Positions 17,570 to 25,399 of a stretch of DNA of 64,000 nt are shown in pieces (position 1 is the first letter of the stretch; each line of letters begins with the position of its first letter). The translations under genes and the position numbers were made by a program. The notes under the pieces are model-generated. The model saw only the letters and a program-made list of their open reading frames with translations, was not told the DNA's origin and did not search any database. This DNA comes from Sphingobacterium wenxiniae (GTDB taxonomy: Bacteria; Bacteroidota; Bacteroidia; Sphingobacteriales; Sphingobacteriaceae), in the NCBI RefSeq assembly GCF_900116225.1, contig NZ_FOZZ01000001.1, positions 310,001-374,000 on the forward strand, given 5' to 3'.

Positions 17570-18463
17570 ATGCAACAACACACCATAGCAATATATGGAA
17601 GAGAATTCAATTCGTCTGTAATCCCCTATGTAGAGCAACTATTTGCCTATCTAAAGGAGAAAGGCGTTCAGGTATATATTCATTCGGACTTTTATGGCTT
17701 CTTGAAGAAACAGTTTAACTGCCCAGATGATTTTTTGTTGTATTACAACCATGGCGACCTTCCTACAGACATTCTCTTTCTTTTGAGCCTCGGAGGTGAC
17801 GGAACTATGTTATCCGCAGTTTCGCAAGTCAAAGCTTCAGGTATCCCCATCGCGGGAATTAACTTCGGGCGTTTAGGGTTTCTAGCCTCTATACATAAGA
17901 CCAAAATCATCGAAGCTTTAGAGGATATCTTTTCAGGGAAATACCAACTACAACCCCGCGCTTTATTAGAAGTATCCGGTAGCGACAAAAACATCTTTGG
18001 AGAAGACAACTTTGCGCTCAACGATATTACTGTATTTCGCCACGATACTTCCTCCATGATTACCATCCATGCAAAACTCAATGGAGAATTATTGAATGCC
18101 TACTGGGCGGATGGCATTATTATCGCCACGCCTACGGGTTCCACAGCTTATTCACTAAGTTGTGGCGGACCGATCATCATGCCAGGAAGTGGTAATTTCG
18201 TCATCACGCCCATAGCTCCGCACAACTTAAATGTTCGTCCTATTGTTATCTCAGCAAATAGCACTTTAGAGTTAGAAATCGAGAGTCGCACGGACAAATA
18301 TATCCTCAGCTGCGACTCTAAAACGGCAACTCTGCCAACCACGACTAAACTAACCATCCGCAAAGCACCGTTCCATATTAACCTTATCCGGTTGGAATCA
18401 GACAAATATTTCAACACCCTAAGGGAAAAGCTACTTTGGGGATTAGACGTAAGGAACTATTAA
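17570..18463 (+). CDS. nadK: NAD kinase
   Basis: Phosphorylates NAD to NADP in the cytoplasm. The product from ATG 17570 is 297 residues. The defining GGDG motif (LSLGGDGTML) is at residues 75-78, followed by GINFGRLGFLA, NDITVFRHDTSSMITI and the ribose/phosphate-binding segment DGIIIATPTGSTAYSLSCGGPI. An extension from TTG 17552 is possible, but the ATG gives the usual start of the fold (HTIAIYGREF). A near-consensus -7 box (CATCTTTG) lies 27 bases upstream. The gene precedes porG and the cell-envelope genes. Confidence 0.96.
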   Translation: MQQHTIAIYGREFNSSVIPYVEQLFAYLKEKGVQVYIHSDFYGFLKKQFNCPDDFLLYYNHGDLPTDILFLLSLGGDGTMLSAVSQVKASGIPIAGINFGRLGFLASIHKTKIIEALEDIFSGKYQLQPRALLEVSGSDKNIFGEDNFALNDITVFRHDTSSMITIHAKLNGELLNAYWADGIIIATPTGSTAYSLSCGGPIIMPGSGNFVITPIAPHNLNVRPIVISANSTLELEIESRTDKYILSCDSKTATLPTTTKLTIRKAPFHINLIRLESDKYFNTLREKLLWGLDVRNY

Positions 18464-18544
18464 CAACAGCACCACTCTTTTAACATTTATTAATTCATTT
18501 ATATTCTTATAAAACAACTATCTTTACGCCAAAAGTCACAAATC

Positions 18545-19381
18545 TTGAAACGCGTCTCGTACATACTGATTATTTATGTTCTATGCTCAATACATACTGT
18601 CTCTGCGCAGCAATGGGAAATTGGCATCAACGCTGGCGCAACAGGGTTTATGGGTGATATTAACCCAACGAATCCCTTTTACTTCAAGAGTGCCGGTGGT
18701 GGGCTATTTGTCAAGCATAATTTTAACCCTACCTGGGGCGTTCAGGCTTTTTTCAATTATCTGCACCTTGCCGGAAGTGACAAAGATGATAAAGATCCCT
18801 ATCGGAATAGCCGCGGCCGCGTATTCAACAACCAAGTAAAGGAATTTGGCGTACGTGCAGACTTCAACTTCTTCAAGTTTATCCCTGGCCGTCAGGTTTA
18901 TCGTTATACGCCTTATCTATTTGCTGGCGTAGCAGGGGTTCGTCATAGTCCATATATCCTCAGTGGAGGCACACGCTATGAACCTGAAGAGGTCAAATTG
19001 CAGGCCAGCGACAGCGTCAGCACTAAAATACAGAAAACAGCCATTAGTATTCCTTTTGGAGTCGGTTTTAAATACAACATTAAAGGGCCCTGGTCCATTG
19101 GTGCTGAAGTAGGCTACCGCCTGGCTTTTAACGATCAGCTGGATAATATTTATGACAATTACCCTACCTCTTCGGTCATTCCAAATGGAGTACAGCCGGA
19201 GTTACACGAAATATCCCAAAATGGAAATTCTCTTTGGCAGAATATGGCTTTCCCGAGAGGGAATGCAGCAGATTATGCAGGGAAACCTATTGGGAATGGA
19301 CGGGCATTTGACGGCTATATGACTGCCGGCGTGACCCTAACTTTTACTTTCATCAGTAAAAAATGCTATTGGTGGAATTAA
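18545..19381 (+). CDS. porG: PorG/DUF6089-type outer-membrane protein of type IX secretion
   Basis: The 278-residue product has a signal peptide ending VSAQQ and a predicted barrel starting WEIGINAGATGFMGDINPTN, the typical opening of the DUF6089/PorG group. In Porphyromonas gingivalis PorG is an outer-membrane component of type IX secretion, and its gene lies directly before the prenyl transferase and Omp85 (BamA) genes, as here. The last strand is AGVTLTFTFISKKCYWWN, with a short tail after it. Assignment rests on start motif and gene order. No barrel-function residues can be named. It is 22 bp upstream of uppS. Confidence 0.78.
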   Translation: MKRVSYILIIYVLCSIHTVSAQQWEIGINAGATGFMGDINPTNPFYFKSAGGGLFVKHNFNPTWGVQAFFNYLHLAGSDKDDKDPYRNSRGRVFNNQVKEFGVRADFNFFKFIPGRQVYRYTPYLFAGVAGVRHSPYILSGGTRYEPEEVKLQASDSVSTKIQKTAISIPFGVGFKYNIKGPWSIGAEVGYRLAFNDQLDNIYDNYPTSSVIPNGVQPELHEISQNGNSLWQNMAFPRGNAADYAGKPIGNGRAFDGYMTAGVTLTFTFISKKCYWWN

Positions 19382-19403
19382 TGACAAACGAAGAAAGTGA
19401 CAC

Positions 19404-20141
19404 ATGAGTTTCAAAGATAAATTAAACAAAGATAGACTACCTCAGCACATCGCCATTATTATGGATGGCAATGGTCGCTGGGCAAAGGGTATTGGGAAAC
19501 TACGCATTTTCGGGCACCAGAACGGAGTAAGCGCGGTGCGGGAGGCAATGGAAGGTGCTGTTGAAATCGGAGTCAAATACCTGACGTTATACGCCTTTTC
19601 GTCCGAAAACTGGAATCGTCCGAAATTTGAAGTGCAAGCGTTAATGGAGCTTTTGGTCAACACCCTTGCAAAAGAGACCAAAACCTTCATGGCTAACGGA
19701 ATCAGATTGAATACTATCGGAAATATTACCGACCTGCCTAAAAATTGCCAGGACAAACTGCGGGACACAATGGAGGTGACAAAAGAGAATACATCCTGTG
19801 TACTGACTTTAGCCCTCTCCTACGGCTCACGAGCTGAACTTGTAGAAGCCAACAAAGCTATCGTACGCCAAGTATTGGAAGGGAAATTAGACCTCGACAG
19901 TATCAATGAATCTACCATAAACGATAATTTATACACAGCAGGTATGCCCGACCCGGATTTGATGATTAGAACAGGGGGTGAGTTGCGTATCAGTAATTAC
20001 CTACTCTATCAAATGGCATACACCGAGCTATGTTTCTTAGAAAAGATGTGGCCAGAATTCCAAAGAGAAGACCTTTTCGAAGCCATTTATGAATATCAGC
20101 AACGAGAAAGAAGATTTGGCAAAACAAGCGAACAATTGTAA
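19404..20141 (+). CDS. uppS: Isoprenyl (undecaprenyl) diphosphate synthase
   Basis: cis-Prenyltransferase that elongates farnesyl diphosphate to the C55 carrier lipid used for peptidoglycan and O-antigen. At 245 residues it is standard length. Motif I, IAIIMDGNGRWAKG, contains catalytic Asp21. It also carries LTLYAFSSENWNRP, and the C-terminal signature DPDLMIRTGGELRISNYLLYQMAYTEL with the conserved RTGGExRxSNF-like block. The gene sits between porG and bamA, so it probably belongs to the same envelope-biogenesis cluster. Confidence 0.97.
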   Translation: MSFKDKLNKDRLPQHIAIIMDGNGRWAKGIGKLRIFGHQNGVSAVREAMEGAVEIGVKYLTLYAFSSENWNRPKFEVQALMELLVNTLAKETKTFMANGIRLNTIGNITDLPKNCQDKLRDTMEVTKENTSCVLTLALSYGSRAELVEANKAIVRQVLEGKLDLDSINESTINDNLYTAGMPDPDLMIRTGGELRISNYLLYQMAYTELCFLEKMWPEFQREDLFEAIYEYQQRERRFGKTSEQL

Positions 20142-20150
20142 TATTTACTT

Positions 20151-20158
20151 TACCTTTG
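20151..20158 (+). promoter_or_regulatory. Possible -7 promoter box upstream of bamA
   Basis: TACCTTTG matches TAnnTTTG just after the uppS stop and 103 bases before the bamA start. No TTTG at the standard 19-bp spacing was found, so this is a weak call. Confidence 0.35.
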
Positions 20159-20261
20159 CAGCATTATTAACGCACGGAGAATAAACTGAAAGGTAATTAT
20201 TTTCTTTTAACAAAAATTAACAAGAGATTGGTGTACTTTAGCACCCGAGAAAACATACTAA

Positions 20262-22838
20262 ATGAAGCGCATACTCTATTTAATAGCATTTACATTACTC
20301 CTTGGTAGTCAAGCGCTGCAAGCGCAGATCGGCCGTAATCCCATTAACTTAAATGATCCGAACGAAATCAGTTATTTAGATCCTAAAAACTACATTATTG
20401 GCGGTGTTCGGGTAACGGGTACACAATACCTTGATACGGATGTGCTGATTACCATTTCTAAACTGGTTGTTGGACAATATATCGAAGTGCCTAGCGAGCA
20501 AACAGCAAATGTGGTTAAAACGCTGATGGGGCAAAACCTATTTGACGATGTACAGTTGTATGCAGAACGCATCCAAAATGACGAAACCATCTTCCTTGAA
20601 ATCCGTGTACAGGAGCGCCCTCGCTTAACACGTATCGATATCGAAGGTTTGAAAAAAGGAGAAACAGAGGAGGTGCGTAAACGCTTAAATGCAAACGCTG
20701 GCAAAATCGTCAACGAGAACCTGATTAAAACCACGCGTGCGACCATTCAGAAATTTCTACGGGAGAAATCTTACCTCTACCCAAATATTGAGGTCAAAAC
20801 TCTAAAAGACACCGCACAGGCCAATAATGAAATTGTAGTAGTCAACGTAGAAAAAAATAAAAAAATTAAGGTTCACCGCGTGCATTTCGACGGAAACGAG
20901 GAATTCAGCGACAAGCAATTACGTAAAGCGCTGAAAGGTGTTAAACCTCGCCGTTGGTATCGGATTTTTGGCCCTGGCAAATTCAAGGACGAAAAATATA
21001 AAGAAGCGAAAGAGAAAATGATCGCGAAGATGCAGGATAAAGGTTACCGCGACGCGGAAATCCTTGCAGACAGTGTCGTTCGTTATGACAATAATGAAGT
21101 AGATGTTTATATCCACCTGCACGAAGGCCCCAAATACTTTTTAGGTGACGTATCTTGGTCTGGTAACTCTAAATACAGTGATTCCGTATTGAACATCATA
21201 TTGGGTATGGAAAAAGGCGATGTATACAGTGAAGAGAAGCTACATACTAAGCTTTCCGGGCCTACCCGTAACAGTGATGACATCAGCGCCTTGTACCAAA
21301 ATGATGGATACTTAACATTCAATATACAACCGGTTATCAAAAGAATTCTTAACGATACCGTAGACCTTGAGATCATCGTGAGCGAAGGCAAACAATTCAC
21401 GATCAACAATGTCGTTGTCAAAGGTAACGATGTAACCAACGACCGTGTTGTCCTACGTTCTATCTATACCAAACCCGGACAAAAATTCTCACGTGCTTTA
21501 CTCATGCAAAGTGTGCGCGAAATATCGCAATTGGGGATGTTTGACGAGCAAAAGATAAACCCAATGCCGACCAACTTGAATTACGAAGAAGGCACGACAG
21601 ATTTATTGTACACCATCGCCGAAAAGCCGTCAGACCAAGTGGAACTTTCAGGAGGTTATGGTGCTGGACAGGTTATCGGTACCTTGGGTCTAACATTCAA
21701 TAACTTCTCGACCAGCAATTTCTTCAAGAAAGACGCCTGGAAACCTCTTCCTCGTGGAGACGGACAAAAGCTGAGCATCCGGGGACAAACATCAGGAAAA
21801 CGTTACCAATCCTATAGCTTCTCGTTCTCGGAACCTTGGTTGGGTGGTAAAAAACCAATTTATTTCGGTCTGAGTGCATATACTTCCAGTTCTTCTTTTG
21901 GAGGGTTTAACTGGTATACAGGTCGTCAAATGGTAGCCGATTCAGAATTAAATAGAATCTGGATGACAGGGGTAACCGCGACTTTAGGTAAGCGCTTGCG
22001 TTGGCCGGACAACTATTTCCAGATTAATACATCTTTATCGTTCCAGCGCTATAAGTTGCAGAATTACGGTGGCTATTTCTTGTTTGACAACGGTACGGCT
22101 TATAACATGAATATTACGCAGGAAATCAGCCGTAACTCGATTGATGCGCCAATCTATCCGACTTCGGGTTCACACATCCGTTTCTCGGTACAGCTAACGC
22201 CTCCGTACTCCGCATGGAATAACATTGATTACCAAAATGACCCTGATGATGTACGCTTTAAGTGGACAGAATATCATAAATGGAAATTTGATAGCCAATG
22301 GTACACCAAAATTGCCGGTAAATTGGTATTCAAAGCACAGGCACAATTTGGTTATTTGGGCAACTATACCAATAGAACGCAAACATCTACTTTCGAACGT
22401 TTCAAACTGGGGGGTGATGGTATGATGGGATTTGACTTCCTACAAGGTTCTGAAATCATTGCCATGCGCGGTTACCAAAACGGAGCTATCATCCCGGAAA
22501 CCACAGGTAGAGATTCTGAACGGATCGCTATAAGTTCCGGTAGCCCTATCTATACAAAATACCAGATGGAATTACGCCATCCGGTGATGCTCAACGATCA
22601 GGCTACGGTATTCGTTTTGGCTTTTGCAGAAGCGGGTAACACTTGGAATAAATTCAGTGAGGTGAATCCATTGAAATTACGTCGTTCTGCCGGTGTCGGT
22701 GCACGTATCTTCCTACCAATATTTGGTATGTTAGGTATTGACTACGGTCATGCTTTCGACCCTATTCCAGGTATGCAGTCCAGCCAATGGAAACAGAACT
22801 TCACCTTCAGTATCCTACAGAACATGGGTGGTTTCTAA
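20262..22838 (+). CDS. bamA: Outer-membrane protein assembly factor BamA
   Basis: Omp85 protein that folds and inserts outer-membrane barrels. The 858-residue product has a signal peptide (LLGSQALQAQ), then POTRA domains over about residues 45-450, recognisable by repeated GxxxxTxxxI strands such as YIIGGVRVTGTQYLDTDVL, RLTRIDIEGLKKGE, KVHRVHFDGNEEFSDKQLRKALKG and FTINNVVVKGNDVTND. The barrel starts near residue 465 (ELSGGYGAGQVIGTLGLTF) and contains the Omp85 signature FxLGGxxxxRG-like segment (KLGGDGMMGFDF, then AMRGYQNG) and the last strand QNFTFSILQNMGGF. The POTRA linker region is charged, as in other Bacteroidota. Two Skp/OmpH chaperone genes follow. Confidence 0.97.
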   Translation: MKRILYLIAFTLLLGSQALQAQIGRNPINLNDPNEISYLDPKNYIIGGVRVTGTQYLDTDVLITISKLVVGQYIEVPSEQTANVVKTLMGQNLFDDVQLYAERIQNDETIFLEIRVQERPRLTRIDIEGLKKGETEEVRKRLNANAGKIVNENLIKTTRATIQKFLREKSYLYPNIEVKTLKDTAQANNEIVVVNVEKNKKIKVHRVHFDGNEEFSDKQLRKALKGVKPRRWYRIFGPGKFKDEKYKEAKEKMIAKMQDKGYRDAEILADSVVRYDNNEVDVYIHLHEGPKYFLGDVSWSGNSKYSDSVLNIILGMEKGDVYSEEKLHTKLSGPTRNSDDISALYQNDGYLTFNIQPVIKRILNDTVDLEIIVSEGKQFTINNVVVKGNDVTNDRVVLRSIYTKPGQKFSRALLMQSVREISQLGMFDEQKINPMPTNLNYEEGTTDLLYTIAEKPSDQVELSGGYGAGQVIGTLGLTFNNFSTSNFFKKDAWKPLPRGDGQKLSIRGQTSGKRYQSYSFSFSEPWLGGKKPIYFGLSAYTSSSSFGGFNWYTGRQMVADSELNRIWMTGVTATLGKRLRWPDNYFQINTSLSFQRYKLQNYGGYFLFDNGTAYNMNITQEISRNSIDAPIYPTSGSHIRFSVQLTPPYSAWNNIDYQNDPDDVRFKWTEYHKWKFDSQWYTKIAGKLVFKAQAQFGYLGNYTNRTQTSTFERFKLGGDGMMGFDFLQGSEIIAMRGYQNGAIIPETTGRDSERIAISSGSPIYTKYQMELRHPVMLNDQATVFVLAFAEAGNTWNKFSEVNPLKLRRSAGVGARIFLPIFGMLGIDYGHAFDPIPGMQSSQWKQNFTFSILQNMGGF

Positions 22839-22860
22839 TAATAGAAAATATATACAAGAG

Positions 22861-22898
22861 AGACGGGCAGCTATTGAAGCTGCCCGTCTTTGTTTTTA
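22861..22898 (+). terminator. Rho-independent terminator after bamA
   Basis: Perfect 11-bp GC-rich stem AGACGGGCAGC/GCTGCCCGTCT with a 7-nt loop, followed by TTTGTTTTT. It ends the nadK-to-bamA group and separates it from the ompH genes. Confidence 0.93.
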
Positions 22899-23057
22899 TA
22901 ACAGTTAATTTAAGTTAAAAACAGTAATGAATTTCAATCATCCTATGCTTTTTTTTATTAATTTGCGCCATAGATCGAATAGCGGTTTACGGATTAAACT
23001 TTTTTCGCTTTTTTCGGTCTGAAAGAGTATTAGGAAATAATAAAAATAACAATATCG

Positions 23058-23591
23058 ATGAGAAGAGTATTTATACTATTTGCTTTTTTAGCCTTCATGA
23101 CAAGTGCTACTTATGCACAACGTTTGGCTTATGTAGACTCAGAATATATATTGAAACATATCCCTGAGTACGTATCTGCTCAAAAGCACCTCGACGACTT
23201 AGCTACGAACTGGCAAGAGGAGGTAGACAGACAGTACGGCGAAATCGAAAAGCTATACAAAGCCTATCAGAATGACCAAGTGTTGTTGAATGATGATATG
23301 CGTCGCCGTCGTGAAGATGAAATCGTCAACAAAGAAAGAGAAGTGAAAGAATTCCAGCGTCAGAAATTTGGCTATGAAGGTGAATTGTATAAAGAGCGTA
23401 TCCGCTTGGTGCAGCCTATACAAGATCGTGTAGCGAAAGCCATACAAGATATTGCAAATAATCAAGGGTTAGATATCATCCTGGACAAAGGTAGCGAGGT
23501 TACTTTTTTATTCGCTAACCCAAAATTGGATAAGAGCAACGATATCATCACAAAATTAGGTTTCAAACCAGATCCTAATCTTTCAAACTAA
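23058..23591 (+). CDS. OmpH/Skp-family periplasmic chaperone (first copy)
   Basis: The 177-residue product has a signal peptide (FILFAFLAFMTSATYA, then QRL) and an OmpH domain starting AYVDSEYILKHIPEYVSAQKHLDDLA. It continues into a long charged helix (about residues 45-120: EIEKLYKAYQNDQVL and RRRREDEIVNKEREV), the coiled-coil tentacle of Skp-type trimers. The domain closes with LDIILDKGSEVTFLFANPKLD, the strand that returns to the trimer base. Skp chaperones hold unfolded outer-membrane proteins in the periplasm and pass them to BamA, encoded just upstream. Confidence 0.93.
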   Translation: MRRVFILFAFLAFMTSATYAQRLAYVDSEYILKHIPEYVSAQKHLDDLATNWQEEVDRQYGEIEKLYKAYQNDQVLLNDDMRRRREDEIVNKEREVKEFQRQKFGYEGELYKERIRLVQPIQDRVAKAIQDIANNQGLDIILDKGSEVTFLFANPKLDKSNDIITKLGFKPDPNLSN

Positions 23592-23653
23592 TTTTGTATA
23601 CTTGCGCCATAAAAAAGCAAATTAATTATTAACAACATATTTTGAACAATATG

Positions 23654-23678
23654 GCATTAGGTTTGTAAAACCTAATGC
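23654..23678 (+). other. Small perfect hairpin before the second ompH gene
   Basis: GCATTAGGTTT, a 3-nt loop, then AAACCTAATGC: a perfect 11-bp stem in the 113-bp spacer between the two ompH genes, ending 26 bases before the second start. It has no T-tract, so it is more likely an RNA-stabilising or processing structure than a terminator. Confidence 0.6.
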
Positions 23679-23704
23679 ATCAAAAGAGAAAAAGTAAAAA
23701 AAGA

Positions 23705-24238
23705 ATGAAAAATTTATTTAAAGGTGCGGCTTTAGCAGCGGTAATGTTCTTAGGCACTCAATATGTTAGTGCACAACAAAAAGTTGGTCATATCAACGCT
23801 GATGAGGTATTTCAGGCAACTCCAGAGTTTAAAGCTGCGGAAGAGCAGTTGAAAACTTTACAGGAATCAAAAGGCAAAGAATATCAAGGTATGGTCGAGG
23901 AGTACCAAAAGAAATTAGCTGAAGCACAGGAAAAAGCCAGAACACGTAGCGAGGCGAACAAGGCAACAGTAGATGTAGAATTGGAAGCTATGGGACAAGA
24001 GCTTCAAAACATTGAGCAACGTATTCAGGAAAACCAACGTATTGCACAGGAAGAAGTGGGCAAAAAACAACAAGATCTGCTTGCTCCAATCCAACAAAAG
24101 GTAATGAATGCAATTAATGCCGTAGCGAAGGAAAAAGGATATGCTTACATTTTGGATGTTTCCAATGGTAGCGTTATCTACTTCGATGGTGGTGAAGATG
24201 TATCCGCTGATGTAAAAGCAAAATTAGGTATCAAATAA
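23705..24238 (+). CDS. OmpH/Skp-family periplasmic chaperone (second copy)
   Basis: A second, diverged Skp-type chaperone of 177 residues with signal peptide (FKGAALAAVMFLGTQYVSA, then QQK). The OmpH domain starts VGHINADEVFQATPEFKAAEEQL and carries a long Gln/Glu/Lys-rich helix (about 50-125), ending YAYILDVSNGSVIYFDGGEDVS. The frame is open from ATG 23675, but that codon lies inside the hairpin at 23654-23678 and would put ten basic residues before the signal peptide, so ATG 23705 is chosen. It is a paralogue of the preceding gene. A terminator follows directly. Confidence 0.93.
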   Translation: MKNLFKGAALAAVMFLGTQYVSAQQKVGHINADEVFQATPEFKAAEEQLKTLQESKGKEYQGMVEEYQKKLAEAQEKARTRSEANKATVDVELEAMGQELQNIEQRIQENQRIAQEEVGKKQQDLLAPIQQKVMNAINAVAKEKGYAYILDVSNGSVIYFDGGEDVSADVKAKLGIK

Positions 24239-24255
24239 GATTAGATTCTAATCAA

Positions 24256-24297
24256 GTACAAAAAAAGCTGTGCAAATTTGCGCAGCTTTTTTTGTAC
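24256..24297. terminator. Bidirectional terminator between ompH and cmk
   Basis: A 42-base near-perfect palindrome (one mismatch) with core AGCTGTGCAAATTTGCGCAGCT, flanked by seven A and seven T. It separates the convergent ompH and cmk genes. Confidence 0.93.
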
Positions 24298-24302
24298 TTA
24301 TA

Positions 24303-24980
24303 CTATTTTATTCTTTTATAATATTCCTGCAATACAAACTCCAATTGCTCTGCTTGGCTTAAGTCAGAGTTATCCAGTACAATAGCATCCTTAGCTTGTC
24401 TTAGCGGACTTTCCTCGCGCGTGCTGTCGATATGGTCACGATGGGCTAAGTTCGCTCTGACGTCTTCTACTGTCGTCTCCTCTCCTTTTGCCTTTAGTTC
24501 TGCAAAACGGCGTTCTGCACGCACATCCGGACTGGCTGTCATAAAGATCTTCAAATCTGCCTTAGGAAACACCGTCGTACCTATATCCCTACCATCCATG
24601 ACAATATTTCGACGCTGCCCTAATTGCTGTTGCTGTGCCACCATTTCGTGACGTACCTCTTTAATAGCACTGACTTCGCTTACCTTCTCCGAAACATGCA
24701 TTTGCCGAATTTCGTCAGATACATCCTCTCCATTTAGCAGAATTTGTGTTTTTTCATTATTTGGTACAAAATCGATTTGTATATTTTTCAAAGCGGAAAC
24801 AACCTGATTCTCATCGTTAAAATCTACATTATTCCGTAGGAAATAGAGCGTTACGGCTCTATACATCGCCCCGCTATCAATAAAGACAAAGTTTAAATGC
24901 TTAGCTAAGGCCTTGGCGACCGTACTCTTACCACAGGAGGAAAAGCCATCAACCGCTATTACAAAATTTTTATCCGCCAT
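24303..24980 (-). CDS. cmk: Cytidylate kinase
   Basis: Phosphorylates CMP and dCMP to the diphosphates. The product from ATG 24980 is 225 residues. The P-loop GFSSCGKST is at 12-20, followed by FIDSGAMYRAVTLYFL (CMP-binding), NIVMDGRDIGTTVFPKADLKIFM and the lid RRFAEL. Seven more codons are open to a TTG at 25001, but the ATG gives the normal start. It follows a conserved hypothetical gene with a gap of 4 bp on the same strand, so it is probably the last gene of the topA transcript. Confidence 0.96.
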   Translation of the reverse strand: MADKNFVIAVDGFSSCGKSTVAKALAKHLNFVFIDSGAMYRAVTLYFLRNNVDFNDENQVVSALKNIQIDFVPNNEKTQILLNGEDVSDEIRQMHVSEKVSEVSAIKEVRHEMVAQQQQLGQRRNIVMDGRDIGTTVFPKADLKIFMTASPDVRAERRFAELKAKGEETTVEDVRANLAHRDHIDSTREESPLRQAKDAIVLDNSDLSQAEQLEFVLQEYYKRIK

Positions 24981-24984
24981 TTCT

Positions 24985-25398
24985 CTATTTACTTCCTCCA
25001 ATTACTATTCCTGCTTTGTTCATCAACGGAACTTTAATCAAATTTTCATCAACAATACTTTCCGGAAGGAAGATATATTTTTTATCATAGATCGTACCAT
25101 CGATATAATAGCTCAACCAATATTCGTTGGTCAATCCGAATACCTGTGTATCGATTGCTTCCACCTTTACCGCTTCCTTGCCTGCAACATCACCTATAAA
25201 ATGTCGAAGCGTAGTCGTTTTTACTTCCCGACCGTCTTTCAGTCCATAACCTTTAGAAGACACTAACACATTTTGCAGTGAGACCTCCTTTTCATTGACC
25301 AAATAGACATTCCATACCTTATTCTCCGGGCCTTCACTTTCCAAGACCACCGCTATCGAAATATCCTCTACAATATTCTGAGGCAAATCTTTCTTCAT
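24985..25398 (-). CDS. Conserved hypothetical protein between topA and cmk
   Basis: A 137-residue soluble protein without signal peptide or membrane segment. The sequence alternates short strands and turns (ISIAVVLESEGPENKVWNVYLVNEK, then GYGLKDGREVKTTTLRHFIGD, then FGLTNEYWLSYYIDGTIYDKKYIFLPE), suggesting a small mostly-beta fold. I do not recognise the family. It starts one base after the topA stop and ends four bases before cmk, so cotranscription is very likely and it should be a real gene. Confidence 0.82.
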   Translation of the reverse strand: MKKDLPQNIVEDISIAVVLESEGPENKVWNVYLVNEKEVSLQNVLVSSKGYGLKDGREVKTTTLRHFIGDVAGKEAVKVEAIDTQVFGLTNEYWLSYYIDGTIYDKKYIFLPESIVDENLIKVPLMNKAGIVIGGSK

Positions 25399-25399
25399 G

